From Novosphingobium hassiacum (GTDB lineage Bacteria; Pseudomonadota; Alphaproteobacteria; Sphingomonadales; Sphingomonadaceae), in contig NZ_JACICY010000005.1 in NCBI RefSeq assembly GCF_014196055.1, positions 1 to 64,000 on the forward strand: a stretch of DNA of 64,000 bases, given 5' to 3'. Every line of letters starts with the position of its first letter. Position 1 is the stretch's first letter. Shown piece by piece: positions 8,198-15,468 of the stretch. The position numbers were made by a program, and so were the translations under genes. Below the pieces are notes generated by a model that was not told the DNA's origin, searched no databases, and saw only the letters and a program-made list of their open reading frames with translations.

Positions 8198-9172
8198 TCA
8201 ACCGTCATCGGTTGGGTTTGTTGTTCCGAGCAGCAGATTATGGCCAAGGTGTATCGGCAGCGCGCCTCTGTGGCACCCCACTCGAAAGCGGCTAACCGAC
8301 CGGGTTTCACCATCAAGGTTGATAAAAATATCCTCCTCGGCTTCGAACGTGACCCACGGGCTCCGCGCGGTAATCTTGAGACCATCCACGCTGCCCGCAC
8401 CCTCGTGCAGGAAGCGGCCAAGGGCATCGAGCCCCGCGTTCCGGTCTAATTCCGGCAGGATCATCAGGTCGAGTTCGCCATCATCCAGCAACGCTTCGGC
8501 GCATAGCTGGATGCCACCGCCGGCCTGTCTGCCGTTGCCGATGGCCAATGCCAGAAACGATCCCTCCCAGGAAAAGTGCCGGGCCGTGAAGCGGCCTCTG
8601 CAAGCGGTAAGTTCCCGTGCGCGGCGCAGGCCGGTCAGGACATAGGCGAAACCACCGAGCGTATGTTTCAGGGCCGGATCGGTTTCTGCCGTGACCTGTG
8701 ACCCGAATCCGCCCGTCACCAGATTGACGAAGGGGCTGTCGTCCAGAACACCGATGTCGATCCAGCACACTGGTGCGACAAGGGTCAAGCGCAACGACGC
8801 AGTCATGTCGTCGATGGGGATTCCCGTCGAACGCGCGAAATCGTTGGCCGTCCCAAGCGGCAGGATACCGAACGAACAGTGCCCGAACGAGCCTGCCCGA
8901 AAGGCGGCAGCAAAGACCTCGTTCACGGTGCCGTCTCCGCCACCGGCGACGATGCGATCCACGCGGCCTTGCTGCGCCTTCATAACAGCTTCGTTCGCGA
9001 ACCGCCCCGCATCGCCATTTTCCCATGTGACGCGAACCTCGACGTCATGACCATCGGCCCGGACCGAGCGAACTGCCTCTCGTACCCGCGGGTCCTGCGC
9101 TGACTTCCCGTGAAGTATGAGGAACACGCTCACCCTCGGGGATGCGGTGTTCACATTCTTGCTTATGGCCAA
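8198..9172 (-). CDS. yegS: YegS/DgkB-family lipid kinase
   Basis: Cytoplasmic lipid kinase of 324 residues of the diacylglycerol kinase catalytic family. The nucleotide-binding motif GGGDGTVNEVF is at residues 77-87, followed by GILPLGTANDFARS, both diagnostic. The C-terminal beta-sandwich carries GGGIQLCAEALLDDGELDL. The TTG start at 9172 is supported by GAGGA eight bases upstream; a GTG at 9154 is a weaker alternative. The start overlaps the end of the DUF2147 gene by 10 bp, so translation is probably coupled. The lipid substrate (phosphatidylglycerol or diacylglycerol in relatives) cannot be told from sequence. Confidence 0.88.
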   Translation of the reverse strand: MAISKNVNTASPRVSVFLILHGKSAQDPRVREAVRSVRADGHDVEVRVTWENGDAGRFANEAVMKAQQGRVDRIVAGGGDGTVNEVFAAAFRAGSFGHCSFGILPLGTANDFARSTGIPIDDMTASLRLTLVAPVCWIDIGVLDDSPFVNLVTGGFGSQVTAETDPALKHTLGGFAYVLTGLRRARELTACRGRFTARHFSWEGSFLALAIGNGRQAGGGIQLCAEALLDDGELDLMILPELDRNAGLDALGRFLHEGAGSVDGLKITARSPWVTFEAEEDIFINLDGETRSVSRFRVGCHRGALPIHLGHNLLLGTTNPTDDG

Positions 9173-9588
9173 TTATCAGTCCTCAGCCGCGTCCACTGTT
9201 GCGACCTGCAACCGACCCGTCCAACCAGGCACCCTCTGCCGACTATCGTGTCATCATCGATCACGCTGATGGTTCCCGCAAACGTCCTGCCGATATCGGG
9301 CACAAAAACCCTGCCGCGCCAGACGCCGGGCCTCTCCAGCGCAAAATCCTGAAAAAGCCGCGACCCGATAAGAGGATCGGTGCCACCTCTGCGCGCATCT
9401 GCCTGTGCCTTTTCGTTGGCCCAAATCACGACACCGCACATGCGCTCGCCGCAGCGCTCAACCCGGACATGAACGCTGTTCTGCGGGTTTTTCCACGTCC
9501 CGAAAGACTGATCGCTCGCATACGCGACAGATTGCGGCGCCATCACCGCCACCGCCACCGCCAGAAGGATCAACGCCAGCCGCCGCAC
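9163..9588 (-). CDS. Secreted DUF2147 family protein
   Basis: A 141-residue exported protein. A GTG at 9588, two bases after the stop of the upstream HdeD gene, begins a signal peptide (RRLALILLAVAVAVMAPQSV, cleavage after AYA). The mature part matches the small beta-barrel domain DUF2147: FGTWKNPQNSVHVRVERCG with MCGVVIWANEKAQAD, then a GSRLFQDF segment and a conserved C-terminal GRGCLVGRVGCRSQQWTR. Four cysteines (RCGERMC and GCLVGRVGC) could form disulfides in the periplasm. The family function is unknown; some members are linked to envelope stress. Confidence 0.85.
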   Translation of the reverse strand: MRRLALILLAVAVAVMAPQSVAYASDQSFGTWKNPQNSVHVRVERCGERMCGVVIWANEKAQADARRGGTDPLIGSRLFQDFALERPGVWRGRVFVPDIGRTFAGTISVIDDDTIVGRGCLVGRVGCRSQQWTRLRTDNWP

Positions 9589-9590
9589 GC

Positions 9591-10154
9591 TTAAAGACTC
9601 CGGGACAGGCGGCGCAAGCCGAGCGCCAGGATGATAAGGAAGACACCGCGGAAGAGAAAGCTGATCCCAACGATTCCCGCCAGGAACACAAGGCTGCTCG
9701 CCGGGCCTGAAAACAGGAGGAATCCGCCAAGCACGATGTCGAGCAGGCCGAGCGCAAAGCGCCATCCCCGATCATGGGATCCCTTGATCGCGCTCACCAA
9801 TTCGAGAATCCCGGCAACGAACAGCCAGAATCCGATCGCCCAGACCAGCGACAAGGCACCGGCAAAGGGCGCGAAGAGGACGAAACCCCCTGCCGCGACC
9901 CCGAGCAGGCCCAGCAGCGCCTCAATCCAGCGCCCCCGCTTCGAAAGCGAAGACAGGCCAGAAATCAGGGCAACGAGACCATAGGTCAGCAACATCACAC
10001 CAAGCAAAAAACCCGTGGCCAATCCCGTCGCCAGCGGGTTGCCCAACGCCAGCGATCCGATCAGGACAACAAGCACGCCATAAGCCAGGATCCATCCCCA
10101 AGCTGGTCCGGGTTCAGTTTCCACCGATGACGTCAATGGGTCGTTCTGCGGCAT
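9591..10154 (-). CDS. HdeD/DUF308 family membrane protein
   Basis: A 187-residue inner-membrane protein with six predicted helices, for example WGWILAYGVLVVLIGSLALG near residue 20 and LLGLLGVAAGGFVLFAPFAG in the middle, in the three-times-two-helix DUF308 pattern of HdeD (acid-resistance membrane protein). The ATG at 10154 follows GGAGGAAG. It starts a three-gene minus-strand operon with the DUF2147 and YegS-like genes (2-bp gap, then a 10-bp overlap), suggesting an envelope-stress unit. The precise role of this family is not established. Confidence 0.87.
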   Translation of the reverse strand: MPQNDPLTSSVETEPGPAWGWILAYGVLVVLIGSLALGNPLATGLATGFLLGVMLLTYGLVALISGLSSLSKRGRWIEALLGLLGVAAGGFVLFAPFAGALSLVWAIGFWLFVAGILELVSAIKGSHDRGWRFALGLLDIVLGGFLLFSGPASSLVFLAGIVGISFLFRGVFLIILALGLRRLSRSL

Positions 10155-10680
10155 GACTTCCTCCACATTGCGCAAAAATTAGGCCAAGATGCCTCATTAC
10201 GATAAATCTTTGACACTTACCTGGAATTACCATCGGTCAAAATCCGTCTGTAAATTCCGACTTCGCGCCAGCGTCGTTCGCGACTGAAGTGCCTGATATA
10301 CTGCCACGGAGCGACAATAGAACTGAAACACCAAGCACGTGCGGCGGAATTCGGGATGGTCGTCGTGTGCTCGCATATCGCTGCTTAAGCGAGTTGTCAC
10401 CTGCTGCTGTGAGCCAGTGGGCAAGGGCAGTGAATCGGCAAAAATCGCAAAAACGGGTGCCGATGAAGGCCCAGACCGGCTACCAGAATGGGCTTGTCGC
10501 GAGCTACAATCGACTGGTCGCAAGACCCATATTGGGGATAGTGGTGGGGGTTTCGGAAAACTTATCACATTATAACCACACGATATATGCTGTCCGTGGA
10601 TCTCTCCTCCGTCCATTAATCATGAAAATCTCAGTTGTTGTTCGGCCGGGCTGGATCGCCAGACCAGTCGAACACCGCAG
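10155..10680. other. Non-coding stretch, no supported gene
   Basis: About 525 bp between the HdeD gene and the truncated TRIC gene. Reading frames exist on both strands but show no family resemblance and no good ribosome site. The left end must hold the HdeD-operon promoter. The rest looks like degraded DNA leading into the rearranged region to its right. Confidence 0.5.
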
Positions 10681-11030
10681 TCAGGCACCGTCATTCGCGC
10701 GGAGGCGGCCTTGGCGTGGCCGATAGCGTGGCAATGACCAGCCGTACCTGATTGCGCCTCCGCGCAGTGCGAAGCCTACCATGAATGCCGCGGACACGCC
10801 GACTTCCCGGTCAATGCCCAGCGCGTTGGTGCAAACGAAAGTGATTGCAGCGGCCAATGCGGCGGTCACGTAGATCTCGTAGGAAAAGATGATGGACCGC
10901 TCCTGGCTCAGCGTGTCACGGACGATGCCGCCAAAGCATGCCGTTATCATGCCCATGATGACAGAAGCGACCGGACCTGCGCCGGCACCGATCGCCCGTT
11001 CGGCGCCTCTCGCGGCAAACAGGGCTAACC
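10681..11030 (-). pseudogene. Truncated TRIC/UPF0126 membrane protein
   Basis: The minus-strand frame from about 11030 to the stop at 10681 matches the second half of trimeric intracellular cation channel proteins: AVGLALFAARGAERAIGAGA, then MGMITACFGGIVRDTLSQE and SYEIYVTAALAAAITF. Full proteins have two UPF0126 repeats and about 200 residues; only the second repeat is left, and homology stops abruptly at about 11030, where LysR-like coding sequence begins on the other strand. There is no plausible start codon with a ribosome site. It is read as a gene remnant left by a deletion or insertion. Confidence 0.72.
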
Positions 11031-11033
11031 CGA

Positions 11034-11300
11034 CTGCTGCGGGATGCCTTTCCCGATGCGCTTATCGGTTTTCGCTCCAACAGCCGCGAAGTGCAGGTTC
11101 ACGCGACTCTTGCAGGGGCCGGGGTTGCGGCGCTCGCCCGCTATCGTGCCGATGGGGAGCTCGGGCTAATTCGCCTGTACCCCGACAGACCTGACCTTGT
11201 TCGAGACATCTGGATAGGTGTGCATGTGGACATGCGCCACATGCCGAGAGTGCGGGCAGTGACCGATACAGTTGTCGAAGCACTGCGGAAAACGCCGCGA
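11034..11300 (+). pseudogene. C-terminal remnant of a LysR-type regulator
   Basis: The plus-strand frame reads LLRDAFPDALIGFRSNSR, then AGAGVAALARYRADGELGL, WIGVHVDMRHMPRVRAVTD and a final TVVEALRK. This is the end of the LysR substrate-binding domain, where VRAV..FLVEAL-type motifs are standard. The helix-turn-helix and most of the effector domain are missing, and the frame begins at the junction with the TRIC remnant. Sequence after about 11300 no longer resembles the family and runs toward the direct repeat at 11410. It is a decayed fragment, not a functional gene. Confidence 0.62.
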
Positions 11301-11409
11301 TTCTCAATCCGGGTTACTGAACCCCAAGTGTTGATAGAGCAAGACAGGCTCGAGCACACGCTGGAGCCAGCTTTTCGTCGCAATACCTTGATCAACCGTC
11401 GCCGGATCC

Positions 11410-11434
11410 GCTGCTACCTAGAGAGCTACCTAGC
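11410..11434. repeat. Left copy of 25-bp direct repeat (att-like)
   Basis: These 25 bases are identical to 22452-22476 and in the same orientation. Internally the unit holds two copies of GCTACCTAG. In both places the repeat lies exactly 64 nt from the 3' end of a tRNA-Lys sequence (intact at right, broken here), although the 64 nt between differ. This suggests a duplicated attachment region bordering the 11-kb segment. Confidence 0.75.
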
Positions 11435-11498
11435 GATCTGCGAGCGGAAATCCAGTTGGCCCAACGGCCATTTAATACGTTGAAATATATGGATAAAT

Positions 11499-11556
11499 TG
11501 GTGGACGCACTTGGGCTCGAACCAAGGACCCGCTGATTAAGAGCGGCTTTGCGTCC
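11499..11556 (-). pseudogene. tRNA-Lys remnant lacking the D-arm
   Basis: On the minus strand this reads as the acceptor 5' strand GGACGCA, then CTCTTAATCAGCGGGTCC, the T-arm and GTGCGTCC-ACCA, matching the intact tRNA-Lys(CTT) at 22541-22616. It is 18 nt shorter because the D-arm is missing, and the anticodon stem no longer pairs. The T-stem differs from the intact copy by two changes that restore pairing (TAGG/CCTA to TTGG/CCAA), so it derives from a once-functional variant rather than a simple recent copy. It cannot fold into a working tRNA. Confidence 0.8.
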
Positions 11557-11892
11557 ACATGCGTTCGCTAGTGTCCGCCGAATTTGGTGCACCCGCAAAT
11601 TTTTCAAGGTGAACTGCGCCGAGCAATTGATGGTGATGGCAGATGCCTGCTGCCTAACATCCGATCCGAGGTAAAGCCCACACCTTGCTGATTTATAATG
11701 GCGTCACCAACGATCTGACCAAAGAAGATACCGGCCGTAACTCACTGAGTATCCGATGCAGATCCCGCGGAGGCAAAGCCAGCGGATCGACAAGCCTGGC
11801 TGCCATCCACGTGATCTCAGGCTACGGTATCTTGGCCGTCATCAAAGGTGATAGACGGAGCGGGCGTCCCGCCGCCGTTTGCACCCGCCTTC
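11557..11892. other. Non-coding stretch inside the left island border
   Basis: About 335 bp between the tRNA remnant and the secreted-protein gene. No frame has a credible start, length or family match, and no repeat of the intergenic types seen elsewhere in the window was found here. Confidence 0.45.
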
Positions 11893-12339
11893 TTAGAAAA
11901 ACATGAGATCGGCGCCGAGATGCAAGGCTTTTTCATGTGCTTGCGGTGCCACAGTGACCAGCCGGGCTTTCAGCATGTCGCCGGCATCCTTCTTCATCTG
12001 ATTGCAGTTGGCCCTGAGGTCGTTGGCCGACCAGATCGTATCGGCATTCATCCCGGCAAGCTCATCAACATAGCTGCACGCTGTGATCAGACTGCGGGCC
12101 CAGCTTGGAAGCATTATACCTTCGCCGCCAGTGCTGTCTCGGGTCACGCCCTGACACAGGCCCTTGACCCGCTGGCGGCTACCTTCGGAGGATTCTCCCG
12201 TACGCCAGGCGGCATGGAGTGCGTCCAGAATACCATCGACGCGTCGTTCGTACTTGCTCCAGGCCGAGGCTTCATCAGCCCGCGCAGTTGCTGGTGCCAG
12301 TAACAGGGCTGCGGCAAGGCTTGCAGCGATGGGCTTCAT
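11893..12339 (-). CDS. Hypothetical secreted protein
   Basis: A 148-residue protein with a clear signal peptide (MKPIAASLAAALLLAPATARA, cleavage before DEAS). The mature part is helical and hydrophilic, with three cysteines (GLCQGV, TACSYV, ANCNQM) that might form periplasmic disulfides. AGGAGAG lies nine bases before the ATG at 12339, so it is a real gene. No family was recognised. It diverges from the histidine-kinase operon, sharing a 175-bp upstream region that carries both CCCCC-GGGGG palindromes, so it could be part of the same regulon. Confidence 0.7.
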   Translation of the reverse strand: MKPIAASLAAALLLAPATARADEASAWSKYERRVDGILDALHAAWRTGESSEGSRQRVKGLCQGVTRDSTGGEGIMLPSWARSLITACSYVDELAGMNADTIWSANDLRANCNQMKKDAGDMLKARLVTVAPQAHEKALHLGADLMFF

Positions 12340-12400
12340 TTATTTTGCTCTCCTGCGCAGGGACTGCCGGAAACATCGCATTCGTGGATGCGGCAGTCAT

Positions 12401-12416
12401 CCCCCGGTTCAGGGGA
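12401..12416. promoter_or_regulatory. Regulon palindrome, site A
   Basis: CCCCCGGTTCAGGGGA fits the shared 16-bp pattern CCCCC-N-G(TT/AA)C-N-GGGGG at all but the last base. It starts exactly 32 bp upstream of site B, three helical turns, so two regulator dimers could sit on the same DNA face. It lies in the divergent region between the secreted-protein gene and the histidine-kinase gene. Confidence 0.7.
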
Positions 12417-12432
12417 TTGTGACTTGTGAGAA

Positions 12433-12448
12433 TGCCCTGTTCAGGGGG
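12433..12448. promoter_or_regulatory. Regulon palindrome, site B, with possible -10
   Basis: TGCCCTGTTCAGGGGG matches the pattern with two changes in the left arm. It ends 66 bp before the histidine-kinase start. A hexamer TAAGTC begins after a 22-nt gap (12471); site C shows TTAGGC after the same gap, so these may be -10 elements with the palindrome at the -35 position. Confidence 0.7.
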
Positions 12449-12514
12449 TGGCGCGAATCCACGGCATCGCTAAGTCTTGTTTGCTAGGCAGTAATACGGG
12501 GCCGGGTAAGTTTC

Positions 12515-14662
12515 ATGAGATCGCGATTGTCGCCGGCGACTGTAATGATCGGGCTGGTTCTGGCCGGACTTCTGGCCGGGGCTGTCCTGATACAAATGGC
12601 GATCAGTCGGCCATGGCTGGCCCTCGCGTTTACCGCAGATGATTCCGGTATCATCCATGTGACGCCTGCGTCCGGCGTTGATGGCTCTGCGATCGTTTCC
12701 GGGCCGATCGCTGCCATCCGCGGGAGCGACGGCAGAAGAGTTGCGATCGAGGCTGGCGATCTGATCGAAGAGCCGGACACGCTGGCGACCTATGCCGAAA
12801 TGCGGCGCTTCTTTGCGCGACAGTCGATGCTTGAGGGGGTGGTGAGCGGCCGGAGTGTTTCGATCGAAACGGCAGGTGCCAGGCCCGCGCAGCAGACGAC
12901 CCTTGCACCGGCGCGAATGCGGCCCATCAGCGATCTTCCTGCCGCCTTCTGGGTGCAGATGCTGGTTGGACTGGCAAGTTTCCTCATCGGCGGCTGGGTC
13001 TGGGCGCTGCGGCGCAGCGATACGGCTGCCCGCCTTTTCGCCCTGGCGAGCCTTGGCATTCTTGTTTTCACCTTTCCTGCCGCGCTTTACAGCACCCGCG
13101 AACTCGCCATCGACGGCGACCTGTTCCGCGCCCTTTCGGTGATGAACCACGGCGGCGCGCTGCTGTTCGGCGCGGCGATGATTGCCCTGCTGCTGCGTTA
13201 TCCAAGGCCTCTGGTTCCGGCCCGTTGGCTATGGGCGCCGTTCGCGTTGTTCGGGGCATGGTGGCTGGGTGACAGCCTGCAGGTGTTCGATGGCCCCCCT
13301 GCCGGTTCGCACCTGCCAACGATGCTGGAGATGCTCGGCATCTTTTTTGCAGCGGCGGGACAATATTGGCGCTCGCGCGGTGATCCGGCGGCGCGGGCGG
13401 TAGTGCGCTGGTTTGGCCTGTCGGTTGCGGTCGGGGCAGGGGCATTCGTCTTCACGGTCATTGCGCCCAGCCTGGTCGGGCTGACGCCGGGCTTGCCGCA
13501 GGGTTATGCCTTTGCCTTCTTCCTCCTGATCCACATCGGCATGGCCATCGGGGTCGCGCGTTACCGGCTGTTCGATCTCGATCGCTGGGCCTTCCGCATC
13601 CTGTTCTACATGACCGGCGCCGCACTGCTGATCGCGGTGGACGCGGCGCTGATTTCGTGGATCGCGCTTGAGCGTGCGCCGGCTTTCGGGCTGGCGCTTG
13701 TAATGGTCGGCTTCCTTTACCTGCCGCTGCGCGACATCATCGCGCGCAAGCTGTTCCGGCGTGACGGAGAGATCGAGGCAAGTTTTCAGGACATACTCGC
13801 CATTGCGCTTGCAGAGGGCGAGGTCGAGCGCATGGACCGCTGGCGCGGCTTGCTCGATCGGGTGTTCCAGCCGCTGAAGATCGTAGCCGGTCAAGCGGTT
13901 GAAGCATCTACGGTGATTGAAGACGGCGCAGCCCTGGCGATCCCCGCTACCGGACCGCTGCCACCGCTGCGCCTGGAACATGCCATGCACGGCCGGCGCC
14001 TGTTCGGTTCGCGCGAACAGGCCAGGGCGAGCGAGTTGTGTGCGATGCTGTCCCAAGCCATCGCCAGCCGCTTCGCCCACGAACAAGGCGCGGCCGAAGA
14101 GCGCCAGCGCATCACCAGCGACATGCACGACAATATCGGGGTGCAACTGCTCGGCGCGCTGCACAGCCGCGACCCGGTCCGCAAGGACGAGCTGATCCGC
14201 GACACGCTCGCCGACTTGCGCGAGATCATCAACAACAGCGCTGGCGAGCGGCTGACCCTGGCCGAACTGATGGCTGATCTCAGGGTGGAGATCGCCGACC
14301 TGCTGTCATCGGTCGGTATTGGGCTGGTCTGGCAGGTGGACACCCAGGCCGAACTTCCGCCGCAAGCGGTAGCCGCCATGCGCTCGATCCTGCGCGAGGC
14401 CGTGGGCAATGCCCTGCGCCATGCGGAGGCCACCACGGTCGGCATACGGCTGGGTGACGTGGCGAGCGGCCTTGTCCTGATGGTTGCCGATGACGGCAAC
14501 GGCTTCGATCCCGAAACCGCGCCAGCGGGCAACGGCCTGCGCAACATGCGCTCACGGGCCACGGCGCTCCACGGCACGATGACGGTTTCGCGGGGCGCTG
14601 CCATGGGGATGCGCGGAACGGTGATCGAGGTTCGCTTTCCGCGCGAAGGCGTCGCGGCGTGA
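12515..14662 (+). CDS. ComP-like multi-pass sensor histidine kinase
   Basis: A 715-residue membrane kinase of the NarL-partner class. One N-terminal helix (about 8-30) is followed by an extracytoplasmic domain of about 105 residues that looks PDZ-like (TPASGVDGSAIVSGPIAAI). About eight membrane helices follow between residues 148 and 410. The cytoplasmic end has the HisKA_3-type dimerisation helix with phospho-acceptor His538 in SDMHDNIGVQLLG, then an HATPase domain with N-box EAVGNALRHAEA, G1 VADDGNGFDP and G2 GNGLRNM. The layout resembles Bacillus ComP, a peptide sensor, but the signal here is unknown. Its stop overlaps the response-regulator start by 4 bp, and two palindromes lie just upstream. 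Confidence 0.9.
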   Translation: MRSRLSPATVMIGLVLAGLLAGAVLIQMAISRPWLALAFTADDSGIIHVTPASGVDGSAIVSGPIAAIRGSDGRRVAIEAGDLIEEPDTLATYAEMRRFFARQSMLEGVVSGRSVSIETAGARPAQQTTLAPARMRPISDLPAAFWVQMLVGLASFLIGGWVWALRRSDTAARLFALASLGILVFTFPAALYSTRELAIDGDLFRALSVMNHGGALLFGAAMIALLLRYPRPLVPARWLWAPFALFGAWWLGDSLQVFDGPPAGSHLPTMLEMLGIFFAAAGQYWRSRGDPAARAVVRWFGLSVAVGAGAFVFTVIAPSLVGLTPGLPQGYAFAFFLLIHIGMAIGVARYRLFDLDRWAFRILFYMTGAALLIAVDAALISWIALERAPAFGLALVMVGFLYLPLRDIIARKLFRRDGEIEASFQDILAIALAEGEVERMDRWRGLLDRVFQPLKIVAGQAVEASTVIEDGAALAIPATGPLPPLRLEHAMHGRRLFGSREQARASELCAMLSQAIASRFAHEQGAAEERQRITSDMHDNIGVQLLGALHSRDPVRKDELIRDTLADLREIINNSAGERLTLAELMADLRVEIADLLSSVGIGLVWQVDTQAELPPQAVAAMRSILREAVGNALRHAEATTVGIRLGDVASGLVLMVADDGNGFDPETAPAGNGLRNMRSRATALHGTMTVSRGAAMGMRGTVIEVRFPREGVAA

Positions 14663-15312
14663 AATCCGTGCTGATCCTCGAAGATGTATCGGAAACGCTG
14701 CAGTGGCTGGGCGAGATCGCGGCCGAGGCGTTTCCGGGTTGCGGGGTGACGGGTGCCTCCACCGTGCGCGATGCGCTGGCCGCAATGGACCGGCACGTGT
14801 TTGACCTTGCCTTGATCGACCTGCGCCTGCCCGACGGATCGGGGCTGGATGTGCTGCGCCAGTTACGAGTAAATTCTCCCGATACGATCTGCGTCGTCAC
14901 CACCGCGATGGCCGATGACAGCTCGATCGTCGGCGCGCTTTCGGCTGGCGCCTCGGGCTACCTGTTGAAGGAGCAGATGCGCGAAGGGATCATCCGCCAG
15001 TTGCAGCAGATCAAGGAAGGGGTGCCGGCGCTGTCGCCCTCGATTGCCCGGCGGATCATGGAGCATTTCCGGCGGACCGGGCCGGCAGCAGGCGAAACCG
15101 GCAACCTGACAGCGCGCGAGCTGGAAGTGCTCACCCTGATCGGACGCGGCATGCGCAATGCCGAAGTCGCCGCGCAGCTCATGCTCAGTGAGAATACGGT
15201 CTCGGGCTATATCAAGGCGATCTACCGCAAACTGGGGATTTCCAGCCGGGCCGAAGCGTCGTGGCATGCCGCGCAGCTTGGTTTGTCCTATGGCGGAAAA
15301 GAAGGGAAGTGA
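14659..15312 (+). CDS. NarL/FixJ-family response regulator
   Basis: A 217-residue regulator. The receiver domain (1-120) has the acidic pair LILEDVSET, phospho-acceptor Asp54 (ALIDLRLPDG), the conserved Thr in VVTTAMADD and Lys in LLKEQ. The C-terminal LuxR-type DNA-binding domain (about 150-212) shows LTARELEVLTLIGRGMRNAE and the recognition region SENTVSGYIKAIYRKL. GTG 14659 overlaps the kinase stop (GTGA), so the pair is co-translated. LuxR-type regulators bind short palindromes as dimers. The four CCCCC-GGGGG sites around this gene are the natural candidates, which makes self-regulation and control of the autotransporter and MreB-like genes likely. Confidence 0.93.
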   Translation: MKSVLILEDVSETLQWLGEIAAEAFPGCGVTGASTVRDALAAMDRHVFDLALIDLRLPDGSGLDVLRQLRVNSPDTICVVTTAMADDSSIVGALSAGASGYLLKEQMREGIIRQLQQIKEGVPALSPSIARRIMEHFRRTGPAAGETGNLTARELEVLTLIGRGMRNAEVAAQLMLSENTVSGYIKAIYRKLGISSRAEASWHAAQLGLSYGGKEGK

Positions 15313-15369
15313 CTGCCTCGAAGATCGCAGGCGTCATGTATTTTCAAGGAATTGTCTCCGCCGCGTTAG

Positions 15370-15385
15370 CCCCCTGAACAGGGGG
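15370..15385. promoter_or_regulatory. Regulon palindrome, site C
   Basis: CCCCCTGAACAGGGGG, a 16-bp palindrome with seven paired bases on each side of AA, lies 83 bp upstream of the autotransporter start. TTAGGC begins 22 nt after it (15408), the same spacing as the hexamer after site B. It may also be read as a hairpin after the response-regulator gene, but there is no T-run, and its sequence identity with sites A, B and D favours a protein-binding site. Confidence 0.75.
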
Positions 15386-15468
15386 TGCATGATGTCCCGA
15401 AGACCAGTTAGGCGGGGATCGGCTCGCGGTACTGCGCGCGCGGGCGTTTAACGGGGACAGTTTCAGAG

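Noticed and set aside
10227..10726. Two frames of 129-145 codons in the gap left of the TRIC remnant
   Set aside because: No family resemblance, poor starts and overlapping on both strands.
11392..11607. Minus-strand frame over the tRNA remnant
   Set aside because: Same tRNA-derived artefact (LNQRVLGSSPSAS); supports the tRNA remnant instead.
15370..15385. Site C as terminator of the response-regulator gene
   Set aside because: No T-run, and the same sequence occurs at three other sites, two of them not behind a gene.
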